64,000 nt of DNA, taken from NCBI RefSeq assembly GCF_030272615.1, contig NC_081414.1:915005648-915069647 (forward strand). The letters are read 5' to 3'. The translations under genes were made by a program, and so were the position numbers. The notes under the pieces are model-generated. The model was not told where the DNA came from, ran no database searches, and worked only from the letters and a program-made list of their open reading frames with translations. Below are positions 25,129 through 37,684 of the stretch, one piece after another. This DNA comes from Cryptomeria japonica (taxonomy: Eukaryota; Streptophyta; Pinopsida; Cupressales; Cupressaceae). The first letter of the stretch is position 1. Every line of letters starts with the position of its first letter.

Positions 25129-28100
25129 TCAAGATGTATGCAGTGCAATCCTCTTAAAAATGTCACTAAAGTTACTCTTCAATTGAGAAAAATAATGTTC
25201 CCATGTCTCCATCAAGTTCTCAGTGATCTCAATTGTGGTCATAATCTGAGTACATAACTCTTCCATTGAATCAAGTGTACATGTCTCTGGAGTAGCCAAA
25301 ATTGCTTCTACATTCTTGTTGTCTCTTTGTAATATGTCCACTTGGGGTCTTAGTAGATTCTTCAACTCCTTCAGGGATCAGAGTCTTTTTACCTTTTCAA
25401 AATCATAGATATCTAACCTGTTTTGCAAATCATCCACAAATTTGCCAAAAACAAAAATAGAACCTTGTAACGGTACATATGCATTGCATATCTTGTCTAG
25501 TTCTTTCTCTATTTCAGTTCACCTATTATTGATATCAGAATAAAAGAATGAAACATTAGAAGTAGATGCAAGAATTTTCTCTCTTGTTTTAATAGCTTTT
25601 CTTAATAAATCTTTATTGAGAGATAGAGTAATTTTTTTTGTATCAATCTTTTTCATAAGCTTCTCTCCATGCTTCTTCCTGTAGCTCTTCTCAACATAAT
25701 TTTTACTTCTTCTTCTAGAGACTTAAGTTGGTCAAATGCATCAGCAACCAACCGACCAAGCTTGCAAATAGGAGTTGAAAAATGCCCTGTAGAAGTTTCT
25801 AGTAGTAGACTTGTTGGAATATCCACAACATTTTGATGGTTTTTGCTTCCATTCTTTGTTCTTTAAGTCTCTTCTTTTGTGCCCTAGATTGCATGACAGT
25901 TGCAATCTTCATCATTTCTGATGTACTCATGTTATCAACAATTATAGGCCCTAAGATGCCTAATGAGTCCTCATCAACTTCATCAGTCTGTTGTATGACT
26001 AATGATTTTACCAGTTCAGTAGACGTTACTTTATTAATCTTTTCTTTCTCTTGTTCTTTCTTTATTTCCTATTGAGATATTTATGTATCAACTTTTTCAT
26101 CATATTCCTTCCAAGTGGCTTGTGAAATTGGTGGGAGTTGGGGTTTCACTGGTTGTTCTTTGGCTGGTGGAATATCTACTCTTGGTTGAGTTTTCGATAT
26201 CTCAACTATAGTAACCTGTGAGTATGAAATTATTGGTGGCTACACATCTGGTGCAGTAATGTTTCTAGATAGATCTATTGCTTCCTAAATATCATCAACA
26301 AGTATGACTCATTGGAAAATAGTGTCATCCTTCTTCTTGATAAGATAGACAACATCAGCTTGCATATCTTCTTCCTCATCCATTTTTGGTAGATCAATAG
26401 TATCTTTCTCATCCTTAGAAGAATGTATAAGCTTTTGCATCCATTGAATATTATGAGAAATCTGATGAGTCTCAATTTCAACATGTTGCACCTTTCCACC
26501 GAGTAGCTTCAATTGTCTTGACTTGAATGCAAATTGGAATTTGTACTTATCAAGCAATTCAATTAACTTATCCTTTGATAAATCAAAAAAATATTGCACA
26601 AATACATCATCTATAATTTCTTTTTCTTTCTTCATAGCTTCCTCTTATCTATTCAAAAGAATAGTATGTAAGGAATTAGAAATATCTTTTTCAAGATCAT
26701 GAGGTAATCTATTGTAATGGCACAAATAACTGATTACCTGTTGAACAATTTGTTCCTTTTGATCTTCATTAAAAGAATCAAAATGAACTTTGACATTATC
26801 AAATCTATTTCTTCCTAATGTCTTCACCGTTTTCTCAAAATTAGTCTCAGGATTATAAGTTAAGACATTAATAGGTACAGTTTCCTTTGGCACTTCTTTC
26901 ACTGGTTTGACTACTTTACCAGCTGCTTTCATTTTCTTGGGTTCCTCCTCAGTATCAATACTTTCAGATTTTGCTTGGAGAATCAGTTTCCAACCTCTTT
27001 TATTTGATGTAGTCTGCTTCTTTACATACACTTTAGGCTTCAGTTGCTTTTTAGTTTGGATAGTTCATGTCACTCTAGTACTTTTTATTACCGAAGGTGC
27101 TTGCTCAACCTTCTTCATCTTACCTTTACCACTTATGGTTGGAACACTACTGGTTTCAACTTTTACAGTTTGAACTTCAACTATATCTAATCTTGTCTTC
27201 TTTTTATCCACTGGAGATGCCAACAGGTTATTTGCATAACTGGTCAATAAGTCATAATTGACTTCCATTTCATCTTCTCTTGGCTCAATAGCCTCCATCA
27301 GACAGAAATCAATGGTGACTATGAAAATGATGTCCTTAGCAAAGTTTTTCACCACATCCTCAAGTATCCTTACCATCATACTCATTTTCTTTTGAAATTC
27401 ATTGAAATATTTATTCATTGTAGAAGAGAAGGTGTTCCTCACAACCTTAATGTTGTTCTTAATCTAGGTAGTTATTGGTAGATCCTTAGACCATTCAAGA
27501 TCACCAATTCTTGGTAGGAAATTCTGGAAATAAAAGAATGAACCAATCAACAACTGACCAAATTTAAACTTTTGACTTCTATCCTTCTTGATATACTGAA
27601 AATTCAACATTGATTGGCTTCTTATGGCCTCACACAGGTCATAATTAGCATTTTCAGCTATCATTTTATAAGCAATATGCACTGATGCAGATGGTACATT
27701 GTTCATTCTACTAGAATAGAATATCCGGTAGCCTATAACCATAGTTGCCAGTTTAACCGTTGGGTCCTTAATGTTATTGATAGAAAAAGAACACCCATCA
27801 GAGGTTGATGAGGTTAAAGTGTTTACTATCTCTTTTGAAATTTGCCCCAGCTTAGGTACTTCACCGATTGAGCAAAAACCAGTTACTACTTGAATAGCCT
27901 CCTTGGTTATAGTGTGTGTCCTTTCCAAATACATATTTTCCCCATGAACACGACTCAGAATAATTTAGATATGTTCCTTTTCAAAATCTTCAAGAAAATA
28001 AGTTGCATTATGAAAACCTTTCTCATAAACCCTAATATACTTAGGTTGAATCTTTTTCATTTTCATCACAAAGGGATTTCAACTGAGAATAAATTGAAAA

Positions 28101-28273
28101 TGATCCTAAATCCTCAATTTTACAATCAATGTAGCCAAACAAATTGCCTTTCATTAGGACACCATTAGGAACTTGAGATAAATCATTATCAGACATAGTT
28201 CATTCCAACTTCACAGCCTCCATAGGTTCAGATGTGATTATCAAATTCTCTACTTGCTTAGATGGTGATGCCA
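25129..28273 (-). pseudogene. Long second frame of unknown function
   Basis: From ATG at 28273 (MASPSKQVENLIITSEP) one frame runs through 27934, 27442, 27031 and 26635 with a handful of in-frame stops. A frameshift leads to the last piece, 25129-25365. The N-terminal third has the look of retroelement-associated plant proteins (ITKEAIQVVTGF, FGQLLIGSFFYFQNFLP). The rest is Lys/Glu-rich with probable coiled coils. No protease, integrase or RT motif. It occupies the place of pol. I do not recognise the protein; it may be a captured gene or an env-position ORF. Confidence 0.5.
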
Positions 28274-28280
28274 TTTCAAA

Positions 28281-28820
28281 TAAAATAGATTTGAAGTGAG
28301 ATTTACAAAAGAAATACCTTAGTTTACACACACTATCTTGTTTACTAGTTGATTACTCAAGTGAACACTCATTCAGTCTTCACTAACCTTCAAATCAACT
28401 TGATTATGCAAATCACAATACAACTTTGACTAAAATCAGCTAGCAATCCTTTCTTCACTCTGCAAGTGCTCAAGAATGCTCTCTCGAATGCATTAGGGTA
28501 AAAATAAAAATGTAAAACTTGCTTTGATCCTTTTTACCTACTGCATTAAATGCTCACCCGTTAGGGTTACAAACCCTAATTACACCACTTAATGATGCAT
28601 ACAATATTGATAGATTTAAAATTGATTGACAAAATTTATTACAATTTCAAGCATTCAAACTTTCTTATCACTCATTCTTTTCAAGGGGTCTGGAAGTAGA
28701 TTTACTGCTTTGCTCGCCTTAGCCATATTGAAAGGCTCAGTTCACCAGTGCAAAATTTTCCACATTGGGTGAAGGATTAGTTTCTTCTACAGGTATATCA
28801 TCACTCTTCTTTTTCCATAT
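28281..28820 (-). other. Non-coding spacer between gag and the second frame, promoter-like
   Basis: About 540 bp without a frame. Contains back-to-back telo-box-like repeats (TTAGGGTTACAAACCCTAAT, 28561-28580), a motif common in plant promoters. This would fit a captured transcription unit, but that is inference. Confidence 0.35.
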
Positions 28821-29996
28821 TCAATTCATTTCTTCTCTGGTTTCCTCAATATTAACCAGTTTGTTCTTTCTGGATCTACAAAACTTCACCATGTATCCCA
28901 ATTTATGACAATAATAGTAGGCCATTCTAGATGATCTCCAAGGTCCTGTATTGCCTCTTCTAGTTCTCCTTCTGTAATTCATAGCCACATGACCAAAATT
29001 GTTACAAATGGTGCAAATGACATTTGTTACCTTTTCCATCTCAAATGGACTAAATTGATTGACATAAGGTCTTTTCCAGTTCATGTTACCTCGGTTATCA
29101 TAGTTTCTCATCCAATTGTCATTTGGTCTTCAATTCATATGAGGTACTGGATTATTTTCTCCATATATTCATTCAACTTATCTATATCCATACATTTTGC
29201 ATGTGAAACAATGACCTTCTAATTTCTTGGACATATACCAAGTATTTGTATTCTATCTTGCATTTCCATTAGGTTTGTTTGTACACACATTTGCAGTATG
29301 ACCAAGTTTATGGCAAACAAAGCAAACAGGTTTAAAAACCTTCTTACCCGTAGGCTTTTTAGCCTTAGGAGAATTTTTGTCCTTATGAATATTTCTCTTT
29401 GTATCAGAAGATTCTCCTACCTCAAATGTGTTAAAACCAAGTCCAGAGGTATCACCTTTCATCCTTTGTGATTGTATTTTCTCATCTAGCAAGGTAGAAC
29501 TTTTGTTGAAACTTTTCAGTTTTCCATTAGCTTTAGTGAGTTGTCTGGTAAGATCTTCATTATGTTTTGATAAAGTATCTCTTAGAGATGATGTCGATTC
29601 AAGATCTAACTATAAGGTCTCATTTTCTTCTTTCTCTGCATGTTAATGCTCATGCAAAGTAGCATTCTCTCACTTGATCTTGGCAATCTCATGATCTCTT
29701 TCTTTCATGAGATCTTCAGCTATCCTCCTGGCTTCTAGTTCTTGACTTATGTGGATAGTTAGGATTTCTAGCTCTCTCCTCAAATTTAGCTTTTCACTAT
29801 TTAGTGTTTCAACTTCCTCAACTAAAGCATCAATATTGGCCTCATCTGAAGAACTATTATCAGATATTTCCAATAGTTGTTCAGTAAGTTCTCTCCTTTT
29901 GACTTGAGAAGCTTTCAGTTTGACCCTTAAGGTTTCAAGCTCATTTCTACTAGCTTCAAGCTCTCTGGCCATGTCAAAGTAGCTCATATCCCCCAT
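28821..29996 (-). pseudogene. Gag remnant: coiled coil and zinc knuckles, no capsid core
   Basis: Starts MGDMSYFDMARELEASRNEL at 29996, only 48 bases inside the primer site. It continues as a Glu/Leu-rich coiled coil, then a CX2CX4HX4C knuckle (29283-29324, CFVCHKLGHTANVC). A second pair of knuckle-like motifs lies at 28821-29111 (CTICNNFGHVAMNY with the last Cys lost; CHKLGYMVKFC). The usual copia capsid N-terminal region is not seen, suggesting internal deletion. Several stops and frame changes. Confidence 0.7.
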
Positions 29997-30058
29997 GGTG
30001 GCTTTAGAGTTTCCTTCCAAGAGATTAAGGTTTAAATAAGTTAGGCTCTGATACCAAT

Positions 30059-31187
30059 TGATGGACTTATAAAGCACTAAGAGGGGGGGATGAATCAGTG
30101 ACACCAAAAATAATACTACTTTAAACATTGATCGGTAGATATACTTAACAAGTTTGTTAAACATTATTCATGCAATCAAAAATGATATAAAAGCATCCAC
30201 AATTAGTAAAACATACACCATAACATAAGTGTTTATATGTGGAAAACCCAAATGGGAAAAACCATGGTGATATGGGACTCACAAGTTAACTATCTGCAGT
30301 AATAGATAACTGACTAGTTAAGGTCTACAAAAAGTTGCTCTGCTAGGAGCGAATTTTGTTAAAGATACCAAAGCTTACTTAAAAGATATACCCTATTAAA
30401 GGTAGTACTCTGTTAGGAGTAACCTCAATAGAGGATTTATGAATCCAAACTAATGGAACACCAGGTTAGAGGACTTGTACAATGAAGCTTGTTAGAGCTT
30501 ACCCGATTAGGGGATTTGACTGTTGTAGTGATTAGAAAACAACAGGTGGTGTGATCTAGTACTAGCAAAACTTGCTTGAATAGATCCTCTTTTGCGCACT
30601 CAAAAATTCATTACCAACATACTCTGCAACTTAACACTTATGCCTTCACATCAAATCATCTCATATCATATCTCCTTCGCTCATACAAAATAATTCATTG
30701 TGATGTCAATATATAGACATTTATATTTCATGTCAGCCTTTAGAAATCATATCACAATTTCCTAGGTGCAGTGTATCTGGTCAAACAATCATAACTCATC
30801 ACAAAAATACCACCAAAATTTGCTGGTTAGGATAACTCATCGGGACCAGTGATAACTCATCACATAATCAATGAATACCAGTTGGAACAATAATACCGGT
30901 TGGATTTAAACATATAAACCATTTGTCCTTCGATGCTCCTTTGATAATATTCATTGGATCTTCAGGTTGATGTTGAGTTATGTATATTCATATATAAATA
31001 CACACCAGTTGTCTCCATGTATATATCAATTGTCACCATGGACCGGTTAGATATAAACTTCTAGTATACTGGTTGCAATATAAATAACTTTGAAGTCACA
31101 CCAGTAGACAATATGAACATGTGTGTGTATGTGTTTCATCAATGACAACATATGAAGTTATTCATTACAATCATCATCAAGCCAACA
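30059..31187 (-). repeat. 5' LTR of the copia-like element
   Basis: Begins TGATGGACTT and ends GCCAACA on the plus strand. Similar to 23811-24923 with scattered differences and small indels. Confidence 0.87.
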
Positions 31188-33051
31188 AAACTTACTATAA
31201 ATACTAACCTCATGAAAATACAAGGTTTATACACCATTTTCTTAACATTATCCCACTTGTTGAACACCTTGCAAGAGCAAAGAGAGTATTTACATAATAA
31301 ATTAATTGCTAGGGGCCATGAGGCCTATAGACTTTTAACACCATCTGAATTTATTTTTGCTCATAGGCTTAGTTAAAGAATTTACAACATTCATCAAAGT
31401 CTCTACCTTAACCAACTACACCCTACCATCTTCAATCATATCTTTGACAAAATGACACTGAACATCAATGTGTTTGGTTTGGGCATGAAATGTTTGGTTA
31501 TTAGCTAGGCAGATCGTACTCTAACTGTCATAATAAATTATCATTGCACCTTGTTTTATTCCAATTTCTGAACACAGAATTTTAAGCTGAATGGCTTCTT
31601 TACAAATATGAGCAGTTGACATATAGTCTACTTCTATAGTGGACAAAGAAACCACAACCTATGGCTTACTCATCCAACTAATTGCACCACTAAATAAAGT
31701 AAACACATAAGCACTAGTGGATCTTCTACTATCAATATCACCTATCTAGTCTGAATCCACATAACCATGAATATCAAGTGAAATCATTTCTCTAGCCAAA
31801 TTACTGTGATAAGAAAAAGAATACTCTGAGGTACCCATCAAATAGCTAAAGACTCTTTTGATTGCATGCCAATGAAGTCTACAAGGATTAGACATATATC
31901 TAGAAATAACTCCAACTTCTTGGGCAATGTCTGGTCTAGTTCAAACCATAGCACATATCAAACTTCCAACTACACTCTAGTAAGGGACTCTTCTCATACC
32001 TTACATCTCTGAGGGAGATGCGGGAGAATCTAAAAGTACTAATTTTGTACCAATTGTAAAAGGAACACACGATGGTCTAAAATCCTACATGTTGAACCTC
32101 CATAAAATTGAATTCGCATACTTACTCTGACCTAGCCATAGCTTTTTGTTCACTCTATCTCTTCTAATTTCCATCCCAAGAATGTATTTTTCTGCACCAA
32201 GATCTTTTATTTCAAATTTAGTAGAAAGATGAGACTTTAGTTCTGAGATCATACATTTTCCTTTACCAAAGAATAACATACCATCAACATATAAAGCAAT
32301 GTAGAGGAAATGATCACCATCAAATTTATAATAAACATAGCTATATGATTTAGAACGTTAAAATCCCAAACTCAACACATATGTGTCAAATTTCTGGTAC
32401 CACATATTAGGAGTTTGCTTGAGGCCATACAAAGATTTCTTCAATTTACTGATCAAACTAATTTTACCTTTCACAATATGGTGCTCTGGCTATGTCATAT
32501 AAATATACTTGTCCAAATCACCATGAAGGAAAGTATCTTTGACATCCATTTGCTCAACCTCTAAATCATGAGTAGTAGCAATAGAAAGAAAAAATCTAAT
32601 TGATGTCATTTTTGCAATAGGAGAAAATATCTCACCATAATCACCCTCAACCTGAGAGTCGCCTTTCGCAACCAACCTTGCTTTATACTTCTCAATTCCT
32701 CCATCTGAACCAATATTTTTCTTGAACATCCATTTGAAACCAAGAGGTTTTTGTCTTTTAGGAAATGGAACAAGATCCCATGTATCATTCTTTTTCAACA
32801 CTGCCATTTCTTCTTCCATAGAAATCTTCCAAGATTTTGCATCATTCATACCTAATGCCTCTTCTACAAATCTAGGTTCATTCACATTAGTATTTAAAAC
32901 AAAAATACATCTCCAATCATCAGGTGAATACCTTTCAGGTGGTTCTCTATGCCTTGTAGACCTTCAAACAAGTTGAGTTGGAGGTTATTCCTTCTCTTTT
33001 GAAGATTCAGAGCTAGATGAGCTCTGCTCAACTTCTTGCCTATCAAGTGGT
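31188..33051 (-). pseudogene. Ty1/copia pol remnant (RT and RNase H)
   Basis: Minus strand: RT N-terminal part 32490-32885 (WKISMEEEMAVLKKNDTWDL, KARLVAKGDSQ, EQMDVKDTFLHGDL), RT C-terminal part 32085-32279 (FEIKDLGAEKYILGMEI). Then RNase H pieces to about 31390 (RPDIAQEVGVISRYMSNP, HIDVQCHFVKDMIEDG) with several stops. It is cut on the right by the copia LTR at 33052 and on the left by the element at 23811-31187. Confidence 0.82.
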
Positions 33052-33994
33052 TGTTAGCATTATGTTGTATGTTATCATTGATGTCAAATCCTATAGTCCG
33101 ATTAGGTCCAGATGTGATATATTGAGCAACAGTGGAATATAGGTATGTATGTGATGTTGATGGTCATTCGGTGATTTCCCAGAAGATTTGGCTTCTTGAA
33201 AGATGTGTTGCTCATTTTTATCAGTGCTATCTTTGGGTTTGGCTTGATTTGGAAGTCAATGTATTGATCCATAAGCTGAGATTGTGTAATGATGTTCTAT
33301 TTTGGGTTTGGCATTGGTGATGTATGTAACGTGTTGATGTGTTTGATGAAGAGAATTGTAATGTGGTATACTTCTCATTCATTCCCACCACTGAAATGTT
33401 TACTACTGACCTATTTTAGATCTCTATCTTGGCCAACTTGGAAGATTATGTTTTTCTGGAGACAGTATATGTATTTGTACTATTTGGATAAGTTAGTGTG
33501 GAATTTTTGTGAATGACTAATTGTGTAGAAGATATGAAAGATTGAAAAAATCCAGTTGTTGTTGTGAAGTGTATTACATATAGTTACTAGAAGCAGTTAT
33601 GATAGTGTAGATTGTATTTTAGTGGTGGATTTTCTTTTCTATCTTTCTTTCTTTGATGATGAGCCTTCCTGGGTATTGAGCCCTCCAGAAGTGAACCTTT
33701 CTGGGTAGTGAGCCCTCCTATAGTGAGCATTTTGGTTGTGATCCATCCTCTATAAAAATAACCTTAACCGATGTTGTCATATTGAGAATTAGCATTCTTT
33801 GTGGTTTTTCCTTTCTTGGGTTTTATAGTTAAATCCTAGCATTCATTACATCTTAGTTATTTTGTATATATGCTTTCATGTTATATCTATATTGATTAAC
33901 TCTTCTAATTATTTTAGAATTGTGAATAAAGTTTAAAGAAGATTTTAATTGTCAATCGATTCACCCCCCCTCTGAGTTGCCTAGATATTCAACA
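33052..33994 (+). repeat. 5' LTR of the plus-strand copia
   Basis: Starts TGTTAGCATTATG and ends ATTCAACA. A related, diverged LTR lies at 54364-55282 (TGTTAGCATTGTA). Both have a C-run near the 3' end (TTCACCCCCCC). Confidence 0.82.
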
Positions 33995-33996
33995 AT

Positions 33997-34008
33997 TGGT
34001 ATCAAAGC
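33997..34008 (+). other. Primer-binding site of the copia
   Basis: TGGTATCAAAGC, one mismatch from the initiator tRNA-Met site, two bases after the LTR. Confidence 0.75.
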
Positions 34009-34059
34009 TTTGGTTCCTTGATATAGAGATTAACCGCTTGAGGTAGATCCTGATCCAAT

Positions 34060-34533
34060 GACATGCAAATTATCTATCTTTATCTTTGAAGGATCTGATT
34101 AAATAGTTTCTAGAAAGTAAAGTTGAGAGGTTATCTTGTTTCTCTGGATTACAACAATTATAATGCAATGGAGACTAAGTATATACAACTGACATATGGT
34201 CTTACACCTTTGGATGAGCTTCAAGCCTATGAATAAAATGAAAAGGCAAGGTATGTTATCTTCAGTGCATTATCAAAAACTATATTGACAAGAGTTATTT
34301 CCTTGATACTTCTTATAAGGTTTGGTAGAAGCTAAAAGAAAACTATGAAGGAAATGAGAGAGATAAGTTGACAAAAAGGTTGATAGCTAAGCGAATGTAT
34401 GAAAAATTGAAGATGGAAGAAGGAGAAGATATAATATAAGCTATTTTGAGAAGGTTGACAATGCAGTAAATGAACTCAAATAGCTCAAAGGCACTTTGAA
34501 TGATGAAGATGTAATTGAAGATATAATGGATAT
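34060..34533 (+). pseudogene. Copia gag, 5' part
   Basis: Begins at an ATG near 34060 and continues as a multiply interrupted frame of the copia gag type (for example VWXKLKENYEG-like and AVNELKXLKGTLNDED). It is broken at 34533 by the gypsy insertion. Confidence 0.55.
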
Positions 34534-35327
34534 TGTAGACACCCAAAATTGTCATGTCTAATTAAATAAATATTTTATTTATTTAATTATCTAAGCCTAA
34601 TTCTTCTATTAATTAAATAAATCTTTATTTATTTAATTAATTCATTTATCCTCTTCTAGCCTTATTTCTCATTTAAATAAATACATTTATTTATTTAAAT
34701 TATCCTTTTCCTAAATTAAATAAATATTTTATTTATTTAATTGTTCTACTTCTTCTATTAATTAAATAAATCTTTATTTATTTAATTAATTCATTATCTT
34801 TTTCTACACATGACACATGTCATTCATCTCTTAATTCACACACTACCTACCTCTTTCATTATTTTGGTATTTCTTATACCTACCCTCTAATCCTAGCCGA
34901 CCTCTCTTTTTACACCTCTCAATCTTAACCCTCCATTTCATATTGTGTCTTCTATTTAAGAAGATGCTTTCTTCATTGTCAAACCCTAATCATTCAAACC
35001 CTAATGACTAATGACTGATTTTGGAGTACTTGGCTACACTACGATCCTACTTGCAACCACATTCCGTTCTTTGTTGAGCTCTTGTGCATATAAAAATCTG
35101 AGAGCAAATATATCAAGCAAGATCAATGGAGATAGGAAGAATGGAGATCAAAACCCTATTGGACATGTGATGGTATAATCTTTGTGATTTTGAGTTATTT
35201 TGCATTGTCTTAGGTTATCTTCATATGTTATGGTGGATCCTTGTTCATTGTTAGGCTAGGGTTTGGTGGTTGAATTCATTTAGCCTTTCAATATTGTTAT
35301 TATTGTTATCCATTTTCACCATATACA
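34534..35327 (+). repeat. 5' LTR of gypsy element 1
   Basis: TGTAGACACC...CATATACA. The first 260 bp hold five AT-rich inverted repeats of the type TTAATTAAATAAA / TTTATTTAATTAA. TATA-like CTATTTAAG near 34972. Confidence 0.93.
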
Positions 35328-35329
35328 TT

Positions 35330-35348
35330 TTGGCACGCCTGGTGGGAC
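35330..35348 (+). other. Candidate primer-binding site of gypsy element 1
   Basis: TTGGCACGCCTGGTGGGAC just inside the 5' LTR. Its complement resembles a tRNA T-arm plus acceptor ending CCA. I cannot assign the tRNA. Confidence 0.6.
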
Positions 35349-35440
35349 TCTTGTCCCTTTGCATTTAACATTTTTGTTGCAGATTTTGCATTTTTGAAGT
35401 TACAGATCGGACAATTTCGACAACATTTTAGGTTTTTTCT

Positions 35441-35698
35441 GCGTCTGCGAGTGTTCGGATCGCGTTTTTGTGTTTCAGAAGCGTCTGTGATATCGTAAAT
35501 CGTGCCTGTGTTTTTGCCAGATTTTTATTTTTTGCAGGTTTCTGGAATCGCGTCTAAGAATTTTAACCGCGTCTGTGATGGATCTTATCACATCTGCACT
35601 AGGAAGTCGCGTCTGTGACCTCTGATCGCGTCTGTGAACTACAGAACCACGTCTATGCTGTACAGATGCGTCTGTGTCTGGTATAACTGCGTCTGTGT
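35441..35698 (+). repeat. Leader decamer array 1 (GCGTCTGTG)
   Basis: About a dozen matches or near matches to GCGTCTGTG spaced roughly 18-40 nt with unrelated spacers (for example at 35481, 35569, 35609, 35628, 35668, 35689). Not a tandem repeat in the ordinary sense, because only the core is kept. Confidence 0.8.
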
Positions 35699-36908
35699 TT
35701 TCTGTTTTGCAATTTTCAAATTTGTTTTGATTCGGGTTTTCGGATTTTGTACTTAGGGTTTCAGATCTGGTTTGTTTTCGGCTAACTCTTGCAGATCTGG
35801 CTAACCAAGTTTGTGCAGCTTGCTTTGGAGGCAAAAACGTTTTTGTTGAAGGCCCCTTTTCACAAAGTTTTTTTGGGTTTTCTAAAAATTTACCTAACTT
35901 GTGTGCTTGCAAGAAGGGGTGATCATTTGAAACAACCCAAACTACTAACAATTTTGTTGTAGGGCCTTGGCTAGGGTTTCGTAATTTTGTTGTGTGCCTT
36001 GTTTTCATAGATTAGCAAACACTTCAATTGGTGCACTAAAATTGAATCATTGTCTTTTGTGTCTTGAGCAATAGGCTCTTTTTGTTTATTCTTTAGAGGG
36101 CCTGTCTTCCCATGTGGTCATTAGGACTACTAGTGAGAAGAGAACGACCCAAGTGGTAGCGAGGAAAACCCACCTCATCCGAACCACTATAATCAAATGT
36201 ATTCATGGTGAAAACTATGGATAACGTGTGCTGATTAGTTCATACCGACACTATGTCTCCCCATAAACCCATTTGATCAAATTTATTTGATCATTTGTAG
36301 GGCGTAACCCCTACCAGCTGGGAGCCTTCTGTATTTTCAGAGCTAAAAGTGCCGCATGTATGGCCACACGAGCGGATGCCCTTACTAGCACCTCTTTGTT
36401 TTAGATGCCCAAATCCTTCGAGTTGTTGAGGCAGGAGGTCGAACCTCTGGTAGCGGCCCACACACATACGGTTCTTAGTAGAGATACAAAGTTCACCATG
36501 GGGAGTTTTCATGGGGACTGATGCTTGGCTGACCCGAGAAGTGAGTGCCGAGGGTGGAGCCAGTGAGGTCAACCATCTAAGTATCCGCTCTGAATAGTGT
36601 AGCCTCGGGGGTAAAACCCTATGTGGGATCAACAACTATTGTCTTGGCCAGCCCTAAGATTTGTGCTTGTCTTATGCTAAACACTCAAACATTCAAGGCA
36701 AAACAGCAAAACATTGTGTCTTTTGTGTCTTCAAGTGTATGCAAAAAACTTTTTACATCAAACAACACACTTATGGAGTCTAAACAGTTTGCAAACATTG
36801 AGTCATCAACATTGTGTCCTCTTGTCACGAAAAACAGTCGAAAAATCAGATTTGGTCACAACAAAACAACTTCACAGATAGGAAAAATTGCACTCAGGTT
36901 ACAGAAAC
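35699..36908 (+). other. Gypsy element 1 leader between the arrays
   Basis: No convincing gene. The more GC-rich block at 36110-36650 contains GAACGACC (36142) and AAATCCTTCGAG (36411), both recurring in the leader of the second gypsy element (59352 and 59370). This suggests a conserved leader element. Minus-strand frames here have no recognised domain. Confidence 0.5.
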
Positions 36909-37186
36909 GCGTCTGTGTCTGTTCAAACCGCGTCTGCATCAGATAAGTGTGTCTGTGAAGGGCAGAATAGCATCTGTGTTTTTATCGGCGTCTGTGTCAA
37001 ACAGAGAGGCGTCTGTGTCAGATAATCGCGTCTGTGAAGTATACAGAGGCGTCTATGTCCAGAATTGCAAAAAAATTTACAGTCCAGCAAACATAAGCAA
37101 GAAAATCTTAGAATCGCGTCTGTGTTTAACAGAGTAGCGTCTGTGTCAGTAAACCGCGTCTATGAAGGATACAGTCGCGTCTGTGT
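36909..37186 (+). repeat. Leader decamer array 2 (GCGTCTGTG)
   Basis: About twelve further copies, for example at 36909, 36988, 37009, 37028, 37116, 37138 and 37177, spaced mostly about 20 nt. Same core as array 1. Confidence 0.8.
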
Positions 37187-37684
37187 TCAAAATTGCAAGA
37201 AAAAAATTTCAGAATCCAACAAACAAGAGAAATCAGTTTCGGAATACTTGAGCTTCCTAGGTTGTCTCTTCAGGTTTCATCTAGCATTCAGCCTGTTCTA
37301 AGGTCTCACATAGTCCATCATTGCTTCATACCTCATTTTACATTCACAATTGTCTAAACTTGAGTCAAAAGGTCACTTGCTTGTCCTCATCATACTTTTT
37401 CAACACACTACATACAACAACACTTTGCTAAGTGGTCCCTCATCAAGGTTTCTTACCTTTGGGTCTCATTTGGTCTTACTTAGAGTCAAGGTCAGCTTAC
37501 CTCATCAAGAGAAATGATCCTCTCTTTGGAAGTCACACCTACTCTACTACTTACATACTTGGTCTTACACTTTGGACATTGCAAGTATACCTCAAGATTC
37601 ATTTACACTTCATACAACTCTTGGTCTTCCATACTCTTGTCATTTTTCATCTAGTTTCTCTCATATTGGTCTAACACCTGGTTC

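Larger units (their letters stand above)
23811..31187 (-). mobile_element. Non-autonomous copia-like element, target duplication AAACT
   Basis: LTRs at 23811-24923 (1113 bp) and 30059-31187 (1129 bp) are flanked by AAACT (23806-23810 and 31188-31192). On the minus strand the LTR starts TGTTGGCTTG. A primer site TGGTATCAGAGCC (30044-30056) and a polypurine tract (complement of 24924-24937, CCAAAGGGGGAGAT) are both present. Internal coding: zinc-knuckle gag remnants, then a long unrelated frame. No integrase, RT or RNase H was found between the LTRs. It is inserted in or beside an older minus-strand copia pol. Confidence 0.87.

Noticed and set aside
35475-36635. Minus-strand ORFs of 177 and 114 codons in the gypsy leader
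   Set aside because: They read through the complement of the decamer array and the conserved leader block. No recognisable protein features.
35441-37186. CRISPR-like array
   Set aside because: The conserved core is only 9-10 nt with variable neighbours, in a plant retrotransposon leader.
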